From Bacillota bacterium (GTDB lineage: Bacteria; Bacillota; Sulfobacillia; Thermaerobacterales; RSA17), in the NCBI GenBank assembly GCA_017577485.1, contig PKRI01000030.1, forward strand, positions 1 to 27,373: a stretch of 27,373 nt of DNA, in the 5' to 3' direction. The notes beneath the pieces are model-generated. The model was not told the origin of the DNA. It was given only the letters and a program-made list of their open reading frames with translations, and ran no database searches. The stretch's first letter is position 1. Every line of letters begins with the position of its first letter. Positions 16,660 to 24,590 of this stretch are shown piece after piece. The position numbers were made by a program, and so were the translations under genes.

Positions 16660-16680
16660 CCGACCCGCCCCAGGCACCCG

Positions 16681-18234
16681 TCAGTCCACCAGCAGGGTCT
16701 GCACCCGGCTGCGGATGTCGCCGGTCACCTCAAACCAGCGTTCCACCTGGCGGCTGCCGGCCGGGCCCTCGGCCCTGATCAGCACCCGCTGCGGTCCCGG
16801 GGGCGTTTGCACCGGCACGGTGTAGGTTCCCAGCCACCGGCCCGCGCCCTGCGGCGCCAGGTTCACGCTGCTGCCGTCCGCGAAGAAGGCTGTGACCGCC
16901 GTCACGGTGCCCCGGGTTTCCGCCCACACCGACAGGCTCTGGCCGGCCGGCAGCGATGCCGGCTCCAGCCAGGCGTCCAGGTGGATGACGTCCCGCACGG
17001 TGAACAGCAGGGTCAGGGTGCGCTCCACAGGCCCGAAGGACGCCTCGAGATGGACCGCATGCTGGCCGGGTGCCAGGTCCGGCGGCAGGGGCAGGGACCC
17101 GGTCCAGCGCCGCGGTTCCGACGACGACGCGGAGGGGGCCAGCAGCACGGTGCTGCCGTCTCCGGCCAGGCGGGCGCGGACCTCCTGGGCGTCCCCCCAC
17201 GTGTCCGCCCACAGCGACAGGGTCGACCCCGGGTCGGCCTCAACGGGTGAGAGGCCCCCTTCCAGCCTCCGCACGCCCACCAGCAGCGGTTTCCGCACGC
17301 TGTCGAACCGCTGGTTGCGGGTGTCCCAGATGCTCAACTGGTAGAAGTACTCACCGGGGTTGACCGGCGAACCGTCGCTGCGGGTGCCGTTCCACACCAC
17401 TTCGGGCGGGAGCGCCACGATGCCGCCGATGCCGGCCCCGGTGCTCCAGAGGGTGAAGCCGGCCCCCGTGGTCACCGCCAGCGACCAGCGGGACAGGTTG
17501 CGGTTGCGCAGGCCCGTGAGGGTGAACACCGTCTCGTCCTCGTAGCCGTCGCCGTCGGGGTAGAAGGGGTTGGGAGCGGCGTCCACCCGGGCCAGGGCGG
17601 AGCGAGCCAGCATCGTGGCGCCCTCGGCGCGGGTCATGTACGAGGTGGGCCGGAACGTGCGGTCGGGGTAGCCCTCCACGATGCCCAGCAGCGTGGCGGC
17701 GGCCACCTGCCGCCTGCGGCGCCCGGCCAGGCGGTATTCATCGGTATACACCGACAGGATCTGGTCGACCCGCCTGGAGGGCAGGCTCTGGGCGTAGGGG
17801 GTGAGGCCCAGCGCCTCGATCAGCAGATCCACGGCTTCGGCGCGGGTGACCGGATCTTTGGTCCTGCCGTAGGGCCAGCCCGCCTGACTGGCCGCCGCCA
17901 GCCACGCGGACACCTCCTGCCCCCCGTCCAGCCGGTGGGTCCAGGTCACGGGGACGGGAGTAAGATTGAAGACCTTGGCGGCCAGGACCACCCACTCATC
18001 GGTCAGCATGTTCTGGTTGGGCCGGAAGCGTGTCTCCCAGACCCGCCCGTACGGCCGCTGCACCTGAACCCGGAAGCCGTCGGTGACGCCTTCGGTCCGC
18101 AGCACCTCCACGTAGGGTTCCGCCCAGTGACCGTGCATGTCGGGATAAGGTTCGGGGTCGGCCGCCGCGGCCATCCCCGCCGTTTCCAGCAGCAGGGCCG
18201 CCGCCAGCAGCCCCCCCACCCATCGCCTGCGCAT
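16681..18234 (-). CDS. secreted SLH-domain surface protein with FlgD-like and Ig-like domains
   Basis: 517 residues. The signal peptide is about residues 1-25 (RRRWVGGLLAAALLLETAG, cut near AAA-ADPE). SLH-type repeats follow: PYPDMHGHWAEPYVEVLRTE (about 29-48), RFRPNQNMLTDEWVVLAAK (69-87), DPVTRAEAVDLLIEAL (127-142), and GIVEGYPDRTFRPTSYMTRAE (184-204). These should anchor the protein to secondary wall polymer. A FlgD-like segment (about 235-320, VVWNGTRSDGSPVNPGEYFY) and two tandem Ig-like repeats (about 328-412 and 418-510), which resemble each other (LSLWADTWG, LSVWAETRG), make up the rest. GGAGGTG at 18244-18250 supports the ATG start. It is divergent from the Tad operon and convergent with the response regulator. 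It is short for a main S-layer protein, so it may be a minor surface protein. Confidence 0.88.
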   Translation of the reverse strand: MRRRWVGGLLAAALLLETAGMAAAADPEPYPDMHGHWAEPYVEVLRTEGVTDGFRVQVQRPYGRVWETRFRPNQNMLTDEWVVLAAKVFNLTPVPVTWTHRLDGGQEVSAWLAAASQAGWPYGRTKDPVTRAEAVDLLIEALGLTPYAQSLPSRRVDQILSVYTDEYRLAGRRRRQVAAATLLGIVEGYPDRTFRPTSYMTRAEGATMLARSALARVDAAPNPFYPDGDGYEDETVFTLTGLRNRNLSRWSLAVTTGAGFTLWSTGAGIGGIVALPPEVVWNGTRSDGSPVNPGEYFYQLSIWDTRNQRFDSVRKPLLVGVRRLEGGLSPVEADPGSTLSLWADTWGDAQEVRARLAGDGSTVLLAPSASSSEPRRWTGSLPLPPDLAPGQHAVHLEASFGPVERTLTLLFTVRDVIHLDAWLEPASLPAGQSLSVWAETRGTVTAVTAFFADGSSVNLAPQGAGRWLGTYTVPVQTPPGPQRVLIRAEGPAGSRQVERWFEVTGDIRSRVQTLLVD

Positions 18235-18307
18235 TCCGCTTCACCTCCGCCGGGGGCTTCGAGGCCTTACTGTCAACTCCTTCCAGTCCAAATACACAAA
18301 ATGGCAA

Positions 18308-18336
18308 TTGCGCGCCGCCGCGGCATGTCCTAGGCT
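18308..18336 (+). promoter_or_regulatory. candidate promoter of the Tad pilus operon
   Basis: TTGCGC (18308-18313) and TAGGCT (18331-18336) have a 17-bp spacer, and a start would fall about 25 bases before cpaB. The match to consensus is moderate. The 134-base interval is shared with the divergent surface protein gene, whose own promoter I cannot place with confidence. Confidence 0.4.
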
Positions 18337-18368
18337 GGGGACACCAGGTTCTGGAAGGAGGTCGACCC

Positions 18369-19064
18369 TTGCGCCGGGTACCGGTGCTGGCGGCGGCCGC
18401 CGGCGTGCTCGCCGGCCTGCTGATCTACCTCTACCTGGGCAGCCTGGACGGCCCTGAGGTCAGCGTGGTGCTGGCGGCTCGGGACCTGCCGGCCGGCAGC
18501 CGCCTCGGCCCGGAGGACGTGCGGGTGGTGACGCTGCCCGGCCGGGCCGTGCACGGCCGGGCGGTCGATCCCACGGCGGTGGTGGACCGGTACCTGCTGG
18601 TGGATGTGGTGGCGGACCAGATGCTTCTGGAACCTCACCTGGCGCCGACCGGCTCCCCCGGGCCCGTGTCGGTGCGGCTGCGGGAAGGTCACGCGGCGTT
18701 CTTCCTGCCCCTGAGCCTGTCCCGGGGACTGGGCGGGGCGGTACGGCCCGGCGACCGCATCGACGTGGTCTTCGTGCCCCGAAGCCGGGACCAGGGCGGC
18801 GCCTTCGTCCTGGTCAGCAGGGCCAGGGTGCTGGAACTGCGGGCCGAGGACGGCACCGTCTACCGGGGACCCGGCGACGACCGCGGGCTGCCCCTGGGCC
18901 TGCTGCTGGAGGTGCGGCCCGGCGACGCCGTCAACCTGGCCCACGCCCTGGAGAGCGGCTCCCTCTACGTGGCCCTGCCGGGCCCCGGGGCGGTGCCGGT
19001 GCCCGACCTGACGGAGCCCGAGGGCCTCGGGACTTCCGGGATCGAGGAGGGAGACGCACCGTGA
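18369..19064 (+). CDS. cpaB: Flp pilus assembly protein CpaB/RcpC (SAF domain)
   Basis: 231 residues. One N-terminal membrane helix (about 5-24) is followed by a SAF domain (VSVVLAARDLPAGSRLGPEDVRVV) and the RcpC/CpaB region (LSLSRGLGGAVRPGDRIDVVFV). In diderms CpaB is periplasmic and works with the CpaC secretin. Here no secretin gene exists, as in other monoderm Tad loci, so it probably assists pilus assembly outside the membrane. The start is TTG 18369, with AAGGAGG at 18355-18361. The stop overlaps the next start (GTGA). Confidence 0.85.
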   Translation: MRRVPVLAAAAGVLAGLLIYLYLGSLDGPEVSVVLAARDLPAGSRLGPEDVRVVTLPGRAVHGRAVDPTAVVDRYLLVDVVADQMLLEPHLAPTGSPGPVSVRLREGHAAFFLPLSLSRGLGGAVRPGDRIDVVFVPRSRDQGGAFVLVSRARVLELRAEDGTVYRGPGDDRGLPLGLLLEVRPGDAVNLAHALESGSLYVALPGPGAVPVPDLTEPEGLGTSGIEEGDAP

Positions 19065-20377
19065 ACGGCCGGGACCGTGCCGCCCCGCGGCTGCTGGTGG
19101 TGGCGCCGTCGGAAGCTCCGCTGCCGGGTGAGGTGCTGCGGCGCTGCGGGGTCACGCTGGCGGGGCGCCTGGCAACCATGAACGACGTGCTGGGCCTCGG
19201 GCCCGACCTGCGGCTGGACGTGGTGGTCTGGTTCGACCCGCCCCTGGAAGAGGACGCCTGGGTCGGACCCAGCCTGGAACTGGCGCGGCTCAGGCCGGCC
19301 ACCGGCCTGGTCCTGGTGCCGGCGCGGCCGGAGGCGGTGGGACCGCTGGAAGTGGCCATCCTGGACCGGCGGGAACGCGGCCAGCTGCAGCGGGTCACGG
19401 CGGCGGGTCGCGGCGCCGACGACCTGGTCCGAGGCATCTGCCGGGTGCTGGCCGATGCCGGGTTGGGGCGGAAGCCGGGGCCCGCCGCCGACCTGGCCAT
19501 GCTGCGGCCTGCGCCGCGTTCCGCCCCGGGAGACCTTACCGCCCGCCGCGCCCCGGCGGCGCGGGGGGACGGCCGCGGCCGCATCCTCACCGTCTTCGGC
19601 CCCAAGGGCGGCGTGGGCAAGACCACCGTCGCCGTCGGGCTGGCGGCCCTGGCGGCGGCGGCCAACCCTGAAGGCGTGGTCATCGTGGACCTGGACCTGG
19701 AGGCGGCGGCGGTGGCCGTCCACCTGGACCTGCTGGACGCGCCGGACCTGCTGGACGTGCTGCCCAGCCTGGAAGCCGACCCGCGGCGGGTGCCCCGCTT
19801 CGCCGGCGCGCCCCTGGCGGTGGTCCCCGGTCCCGCCCGGCCCCAACTGGCCGCGGCGGTGGAGCCGGACCTCATCGACCGGATCCTGGCCGGCCTGGCC
19901 GGGGCCTACCGCTGGGTGGTGGTGGACGTGGGGGCACGGCTGGGCGACGAGGTGGCCTACCGGGCCATCGCCGCCGCCGACCGCCTGGTCTTCGTGCTGA
20001 CGCCCGACGCTTCCAGCCTGCGGACGGCCCGGCTGCTGATGGACCACGCCGGAGACCTGGGGCTGGACGACGGCCGGCTGGTGCCGGTGCTGAACCAGAC
20101 CTACGGAGGCGCCCTGCTGGACGCCCGGCGCATCGGCGACTTCCTGGGCCTGGACATCCGTCACACCGTTCCCCTGGACCGCGCAGCGGTGGATGCGTCC
20201 ATCCTCAACGGCCGGCCGCTGGTCCTGGAGCACCCGGGGCACCCCATCGCCCGGGCCCTTCGCGACCTGGCCCAGGCACTGGGTATGGACGTGGCCGGGC
20301 CAGCCGGCGACGGGCGCCCGAACCGGGCGGCCGTCGCCCGCCGGTGGTGGAAGGAGGTTCTGCCGTGGAAGGCCTGA
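19061..20377 (+). CDS. cpaE: CpaE/TadZ-like MinD-family ATPase of the Tad system
   Basis: 438 residues. The first 130 or so residues look like the degenerate receiver-like domain of CpaE/TadZ (LLVVAPSEAPLPGEVLRRCG to LVRGICRVLAD). A Pro/Ala-rich linker leads to a MinD/ParA-type ATPase with the deviant Walker A GPKGGVGKTT (180-189), VVIVDLDLEAAAVAVHLDL and the switch segment VVVDVGARLGDE. TadZ-type proteins localise the pilus machine at the membrane or cell pole. The start at GTG 19061 overlaps the cpaB stop and has GAGGAGGG at 19044-19051. The end overlaps cpaF by 13 bases. Confidence 0.9.
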   Translation: MNGRDRAAPRLLVVAPSEAPLPGEVLRRCGVTLAGRLATMNDVLGLGPDLRLDVVVWFDPPLEEDAWVGPSLELARLRPATGLVLVPARPEAVGPLEVAILDRRERGQLQRVTAAGRGADDLVRGICRVLADAGLGRKPGPAADLAMLRPAPRSAPGDLTARRAPAARGDGRGRILTVFGPKGGVGKTTVAVGLAALAAAANPEGVVIVDLDLEAAAVAVHLDLLDAPDLLDVLPSLEADPRRVPRFAGAPLAVVPGPARPQLAAAVEPDLIDRILAGLAGAYRWVVVDVGARLGDEVAYRAIAAADRLVFVLTPDASSLRTARLLMDHAGDLGLDDGRLVPVLNQTYGGALLDARRIGDFLGLDIRHTVPLDRAAVDASILNGRPLVLEHPGHPIARALRDLAQALGMDVAGPAGDGRPNRAAVARRWWKEVLPWKA

Positions 20378-21561
20378 TCGGGCGCCTGCGGGCTTCCCGG
20401 GGTGGCGGCCGCGACGACACACCCGTGACCACCGGCGCGGCCGTGGACCGGGTGCGCCATCGGCTGGACCGCCACGGGCAGCAGCTGGTGCAGCGGGCCT
20501 CGTCGGACCCGGCGGCCCGCCTGGGCCTGGAAACCTACGTCCGCGGGGTCCTGCTGCGGGACGGGTTGGGCGGCGAGGACACGGGCCGGCAAGCGGCGGC
20601 GGTGGTCGCCGAGCTGGCCGGCCTTGGGCCGCTGGAGGCCCTGGCCCGGGACCCCGAAGTCACCGAGATCCTGGTCAACGGCCCTTTCCAGGTGTACGTC
20701 GAGCGCCGCGGCCGCCTGGAACCTGTGGACGCGGCCTTCGACGACGCCGAGCACCTGCTGGCCACCATCCAGCGCCTGATCGCACCCACGGGACGCCGCC
20801 TGGACGCCGCCCGGCCCTTCGTCGACGCCCGCCTGGCAGACGGCTCCCGGCTCCACGCCGTGATCCCGCCCATCGCGCCGCACGGGCCGCTGCTGACCAT
20901 CCGGCGCTTTCCCCAGCGGCGCCTGTCGGTCCGGGACCTGCTGGCGGCGGGCCTGTGCCCGCCCCGGGTCCTGGCCTGGCTGGTCCAGGCCGTCCGCCGG
21001 CGGCGCAACCTGCTGATCAGCGGCGCCACCTCCAGCGGCAAGACCACGCTGCTGGGCGCCCTGGCGTCGCTGGTGCCCCGCCGCGAGCGCATCGTGACGC
21101 TGGAGGAGGCGCTGGAGCTGCAGATCCGCCATCCCCACGTGGTGAGCCTGGAGACCCGCCTGCCCAACCACGAGGGCCGCGGCGAGGTGACGCTGCGGGA
21201 CCTGGTGCGCAACGCGCTGCGCATGCGGCCGGACCGGATCATCATCGGGGAGGTCCGGGGCGCCGAGGCCTTCGACCTGGTCCAGGCGTTGAACACGGGA
21301 CACGCCGGGTCCCTGTCCACCATCCACGCCAACAGCGCCCGCGACGCCCTGACCCGCTTTGCCGCCATGATCCTGATGGCCCCGGACCGGGTGCCCTACG
21401 ACCTGGCCCACCGCCTGGTGGCCGCCACCATCGACGGCGTGGTCCACCTGGAGCGGGACGTGACGGGCCGCCGCGTGGCCGAGGTCCTGGCGCGGGACGC
21501 GTCGGGCGAGGGCTACACCACCGTCTACCGCCGGGAAGGGGGTGCTGCCGCCGGTGCCTGA
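20365..21561 (+). CDS. cpaF: CpaF/TadA-type secretion ATPase
   Basis: 398 residues. This is a complete type II/IV secretion ATPase: N-terminal domain with LGPLEALARDPEVTEILVNG, Walker A GATSSGKTT (about 220-228), Asp box VTLEEALELQI, Walker B RIIIGEVRG (about 291-299), and the His box TGHAGSLSTIHANSARDAL. It powers Flp pilus polymerisation as a hexamer at the cytoplasmic membrane. GTG 20365 is chosen because AAGGAGGT (20351-20358) lies 6 bases upstream; in-frame GTGs at 20344 and 20347 lie before that site. It overlaps the cpaE end and the tadB start. Confidence 0.95.
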   Translation: MEGLIGRLRASRGGGRDDTPVTTGAAVDRVRHRLDRHGQQLVQRASSDPAARLGLETYVRGVLLRDGLGGEDTGRQAAAVVAELAGLGPLEALARDPEVTEILVNGPFQVYVERRGRLEPVDAAFDDAEHLLATIQRLIAPTGRRLDAARPFVDARLADGSRLHAVIPPIAPHGPLLTIRRFPQRRLSVRDLLAAGLCPPRVLAWLVQAVRRRRNLLISGATSSGKTTLLGALASLVPRRERIVTLEEALELQIRHPHVVSLETRLPNHEGRGEVTLRDLVRNALRMRPDRIIIGEVRGAEAFDLVQALNTGHAGSLSTIHANSARDALTRFAAMILMAPDRVPYDLAHRLVAATIDGVVHLERDVTGRRVAEVLARDASGEGYTTVYRREGGAAAGA

Positions 21562-22333
21562 CCTGCTGCGGGCCGCCGCGGCGCTCACCGGCGGCGCGGC
21601 CGCTGCCGGGTTGGTGCTGGCCGGGCTGCAGCGGCCCCCGCGGCTTCCCGGGCAGGCGGCGCGGGGAGGGGCGCCGGAAGCGGCGCCTGGTGCGATGCCC
21701 GGAACGGCCTCCGCAGCCGGGGGCCCGATGGGGCGCGCCTGGCGGGCCGTGCAGGACTGGCGGCGCCGGCGCGGCGGGCGGGCAGGCGCTGCCGACCCGG
21801 CCGGGCTGGAACTGGCGCTGCTGGCCCTGGCGGCGGAACTGGAGACCGGTGCCGACCTGCTGGACGCCCTGCGCCGGGTGCTGCCGCACCTGCCGGCGGC
21901 CACCGCTGCCGACCTGGCCTGGAGCATGGAACGGGGCGCCCCCCGGGACGGGGCGGAGGTGGTCCGGCGCTGGGCCCAGCGCACCCGGGATCCCGTGCTC
22001 CAGGACCTGGCCACCACCCTGGCCCTGCACCGGGGCACCGGGGGACCGCTGGGCCCGGTACTGCGGCGGCTGGCGGAGATCAGCCGCAGCCGGCGCCTGC
22101 TGGCAGCCCGGCTTGCAGCCCGCACCGCCGAGGCCCGGATGTCGGCGCTGATCCTGGCGGCCATGCCCGGCGTGCTGGTGGTCCTCACGGCAGCGTGGCG
22201 TCCCGACCTGCTGGCGCCCCTCTGGACTGACGGCGCGGGCCGGGCTGCGGCGGCCTACGCGGTGGTGTCGTGGTCGGTGGGCGTGGCCTGGATCCGGGCC
22301 ATGCTGGCCGGTACGGGGAGGCTCAGGGGGTGA
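21542..22333 (+). CDS. tadB: type II secretion F-family membrane protein TadB
   Basis: 263 residues. An N-terminal hydrophobic segment (about 8-27), a cytoplasmic T2SSF-type helical domain (LELALLALAAELETGADLLDALRRVLPHL to RSRRLLAARLAARTAEARMSAL), then two C-terminal membrane helices (about 200-217 and 230-252). TadB is half of the inner-membrane platform under the CpaF ATPase. GTG 21542 overlaps the cpaF end by 20 bases; GTG 21554 is a possible alternative start, with GGAAGGGG 12 bases upstream. The stop overlaps the tadC start (GTGA). Confidence 0.85.
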   Translation: MLPPVPDLLRAAAALTGGAAAAGLVLAGLQRPPRLPGQAARGGAPEAAPGAMPGTASAAGGPMGRAWRAVQDWRRRRGGRAGAADPAGLELALLALAAELETGADLLDALRRVLPHLPAATAADLAWSMERGAPRDGAEVVRRWAQRTRDPVLQDLATTLALHRGTGGPLGPVLRRLAEISRSRRLLAARLAARTAEARMSALILAAMPGVLVVLTAAWRPDLLAPLWTDGAGRAAAAYAVVSWSVGVAWIRAMLAGTGRLRG

Positions 22334-23196
22334 CCGGAGCGGGTCTCGCGGCGGTCCTGCGCTGGGCGGCCGCCGCCGCCGGGGGCGCCGCCGTGTACCT
22401 GGCGCTGGCCTGGCTGGCCGCCGGCGGCGGCGTGCGGCAGCGGGCCGGCCTGCGGCTGTTGGGCCGAGGCTCCGCGGGCCGGGCGGCGGCGGACCAGGCT
22501 CCTGTCCGGTTGGGCGCAGAGGTGGAAGGGCTAGGGGCCCTGGCCGGTTGGACGGGCGAGCAGCTGGCGGGCTGGCACCGCCGGCGCCGGGCCTGGACGG
22601 CGCTGGGGGCGGTGGGCGGAACGGCGCTGGGACTGCTGGCCGGTGAAGCCCCGTGGGCGCCGGGGGGATGGGTCCCAGCGGCCCTGGCCGGCGGCGCCGC
22701 GTGGTGGCTGGCCGGGTGGCGGCTGCGGGACGCGGCCTGGCGCCGGCAGGCCGACCTGCGCCGCCAACTGCCGGCGGTGCTGGAGCGCTACGTCCTGGGG
22801 GTCACCGCCGGGCTCAGCGTGCGGCAGGCGCTGCGCCTGGCGGCGGAACGGTCCGGCGGGCCGCTGGGTGACCTGCTGGAGCGGGTGGTGCGGCGCCTGG
22901 ACCTGGGCGCCGACCTGCGCCGCGCCATAGAGCCGGAACTGCCCGGCGTCGAGACGGGACCGGTCCGGCTGGTGCTGACGGCGCTGATGCAGGCGGAACG
23001 GTTGGGATCGTCGCTGGTGGAAACCGCCCGGGAACAGGCCGAGTTCGTGCGCCTGCTGGCCGGCTACGAGGCGGAACGGGCGGTGGACGCCCTGCCGCTC
23101 AAGCTTATGGCCTGCACCATCGTGTTCCTGTTCCCGCCGGTGATCGTGGTGGTGCTGCTGCCGAACCTGCTGTTGTTCCTGCGCAGCCAGTGGTGA
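22330..23196 (+). CDS. tadC: type II secretion F-family membrane protein TadC
   Basis: 288 residues. N-terminal membrane helices (about 5-28 and 85-130) flank a basic cytoplasmic loop. The T2SSF domain reads DLRRQLPAVLERYVLGVTAG, LSVRQALRLAAERSGGPLGDLL and LVLTALMQAERLGSSLVETA, followed by EAERAVDALPLKLMACTIVF and a final hydrophobic segment. This C-terminal signature (A.KLP.K.....FPP) is typical of TadC. It pairs with TadB in the platform. GTG 22330 overlaps the tadB stop. Confidence 0.9.
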   Translation: MTGAGLAAVLRWAAAAAGGAAVYLALAWLAAGGGVRQRAGLRLLGRGSAGRAAADQAPVRLGAEVEGLGALAGWTGEQLAGWHRRRRAWTALGAVGGTALGLLAGEAPWAPGGWVPAALAGGAAWWLAGWRLRDAAWRRQADLRRQLPAVLERYVLGVTAGLSVRQALRLAAERSGGPLGDLLERVVRRLDLGADLRRAIEPELPGVETGPVRLVLTALMQAERLGSSLVETAREQAEFVRLLAGYEAERAVDALPLKLMACTIVFLFPPVIVVVLLPNLLLFLRSQW

Positions 23197-23237
23197 GGCG
23201 CCGGCGGTGAGGGGTGAGGCGGAAGGGAGGTGGCCTG

Positions 23238-23474
23238 ATGCTGGCACGCCTCAAGTCGCGCGTGTACCTGTGGACGGCGGGTCTGATGAGCCTCGTGGCC
23301 CGGCGGGCCGTTGGGACGGCACGGTCCCAGCGGGGAGCGACCACCGCCGAGTACGCCCTGGTGCTGGCCCTGGTGGCGATCGCGCTGATCGGCGTTCTGG
23401 GGCAGCTGGGCCAGGCGCTGGACATGAGGCTGGACGAGATCATCGATCAGATCAGCGGGGCGGGGAAGGAGTGA
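23238..23474 (+). CDS. flp: Flp-type major prepilin
   Basis: 78 residues. The leader is basic and unusually long (33 residues) and ends in RSQRG. The predicted cut after Gly33 leaves ATTAEYALVLALVAIALIGVL, with Glu at position 5 of the mature pilin (residue 38) and the EY pair typical of Flp pilins. The mature protein would be only about 45 residues, mostly one hydrophobic helix, as usual for Flp. The leader includes a moderately hydrophobic stretch (VYLWTAGLMSLVA), which is unusual. ATG 23238 follows GGGAGG at 23225-23230; GTG 23214 is also in frame. The stop overlaps the tadE start. Confidence 0.9.
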   Translation: MLARLKSRVYLWTAGLMSLVARRAVGTARSQRGATTAEYALVLALVAIALIGVLGQLGQALDMRLDEIIDQISGAGKE

Positions 23475-23905
23475 TGCGGTCCCGGTGCGCCGCCCTCCTC
23501 GGCGACCGCCGCGGCGCCGTGGCGGTGGAGTTCGCGCTCACCTTCGGGCTGCTGGTCACCCTGCTGCTGGTGACCGTCGACCTGGGCCGCTGGCTCAACG
23601 CGGATCTGGTACTGACCATGGCGGCCCGGGAGGGGGCCCGGCGAGCGGCGGTGGCCGGCGGCGACTTTCCCGAGGTGCGCGACCGCATCGCCCAGTTGAC
23701 GGACGCCGCCAGGCTGGACCCCGAGAGGCTCGACGTTTCCATCCAGCCCCGGCGGGCGCGGTACGGGACCACCATCACGGTGGAACTGGCATACGTGTTC
23801 CGGCCGCTGTCGCCCATGCTGGTGGCGCTGGCCGGCCGGGAGGTGACGCTGCATGCGATGGCCGTCACCCGCAGCGAGCGCCTGGCGCCGGGCGAGGAGG
23901 AGTAG
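23474..23905 (+). CDS. tadE: TadE-like minor pseudopilin
   Basis: 143 residues. After a short basic leader (RSRCAALLGDRRG) comes AVAVEFALTFGLLVTLLLVTVDLGRW, a TadE-type pilin-like helix with a possible prepilin peptidase cut after Gly14. The segment VLTMAAREGARRAAVAGGD is the usual TadE follow-on. It is probably a minor subunit of the Flp pilus. ATG 23474 overlaps the flp stop, with GGAAGGA just upstream. The stop is TAG at 23903-23905, directly preceded by GAGGAGGAG. Confidence 0.9.
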   Translation: MRSRCAALLGDRRGAVAVEFALTFGLLVTLLLVTVDLGRWLNADLVLTMAAREGARRAAVAGGDFPEVRDRIAQLTDAARLDPERLDVSIQPRRARYGTTITVELAYVFRPLSPMLVALAGREVTLHAMAVTRSERLAPGEEE

Positions 23906-24419
23906 GCCCCCGGGGAACCGGCCCCGCGCCGGCGCCGAGCAGGGAGCGGTGGCGGCGCTGGTGGCCCTGGCCCTCCCGGTCCTGATCCTGAGCGCCGGCC
24001 TGGTCATCGACGTGGCTTACCTTTTCTGGATGAGGACCGCGGTGCAGGCGGCCGCCGACTTCGCCGCCCTGGCCGGAGCCCAGAACGTGGACCTGGAGGC
24101 GCTGGCCCAGGGCCAGCGCCTCCTGCTGGTGGAGGAGGCCGCCGCCGACGCCAGGCACTGGGCCCGGCTGAACCTGGCCGCCCACCCGGCCACCGCCGGT
24201 TACCAGGACGCCGCCCTGGTGGAGGTGGTGGTCACCAATGCGGCGCCCGGAGCGCCCGCACGCCAGCGCTGGACGGGCCGCCTGCTCACCGATCCTACGG
24301 TGTCGGTGCGGATCAGCCTGCGGGTCCGGCCCTTCCTGATCCGCAGCCTGGTGCCCGAGGTGGAGGTGTCGGCCCTGGCCGACGCGGCGCTGCTGGAGAA
24401 GGCGGATCCGCTGGAGTGA
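23853..24419 (+). CDS. Tad-domain (TadG-like) pilus-associated protein
   Basis: 188 residues. The Tad signature reads QGAVAALVALALPVLILSAGLVIDVAYLFW, then RTAVQAAADFAALAGAQNV. It resembles the N-terminal part of TadG (putative Flp pilus-assembly TadE/G-like), but the protein lacks the long C-terminal extension of full TadG. The domain begins about 45 codons after the chosen ATG 23853. That start has GGGAGGTGA at 23838-23846 but lies 53 bases inside tadE; the only later in-frame candidate is GTG 23949, which would remove part of the signature. The start is therefore uncertain. It is the last gene of the Tad operon. Confidence 0.75.
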   Translation: MRWPSPAASAWRRARRSRPPGNRPRAGAEQGAVAALVALALPVLILSAGLVIDVAYLFWMRTAVQAAADFAALAGAQNVDLEALAQGQRLLLVEEAAADARHWARLNLAAHPATAGYQDAALVEVVVTNAAPGAPARQRWTGRLLTDPTVSVRISLRVRPFLIRSLVPEVEVSALADAALLEKADPLE

Positions 24420-24467
24420 GCGGGGGCGTTCCTGCGCAGCCCGCAGCCAGCCCGGCAGGGGGAGCGA

Positions 24468-24590
24468 ATGGCCCTCCTGCAGGAGCCCATCCCCTCCCGG
24501 CGAAGCACGGCAGTGACCGGGAATCCTAACCTCCGGTGGAACGCTGTGCCCGGGGAGGGTGCCCCTTGGACGGCCACACGGACCCGTTGA
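24468..24590 (+). CDS. possible 40-residue leader peptide upstream of gcvT
   Basis: ATG 24468 has GGGGGAG 3 to 4 bases upstream and opens a frame that begins MALLQEPIPSRRS and ends at TGA 24588-24590, 25 bases inside gcvT. A perfect palindrome CTCCTGCAGGAG lies at 24474-24485. Codon third positions are mostly G/C but less strictly than in nearby genes. It may be a regulatory upstream ORF, or just part of an untranslated leader. I do not recognise the peptide. Confidence 0.25.
   Translation: MALLQEPIPSRRSTAVTGNPNLRWNAVPGEGAPWTATRTR

Noticed and set aside
14152..16677. Long antisense open frame across aroKB and the response regulator
   Set aside because: Both sense genes are complete and well conserved; the antisense product has no recognisable domains and spans two genes and their intergenic region.
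24420..24565. Glycine riboswitch before gcvT
   Set aside because: The conserved aptamer core (for example an AGGCAAAAGGAC-like segment) is not visible on the plus strand.
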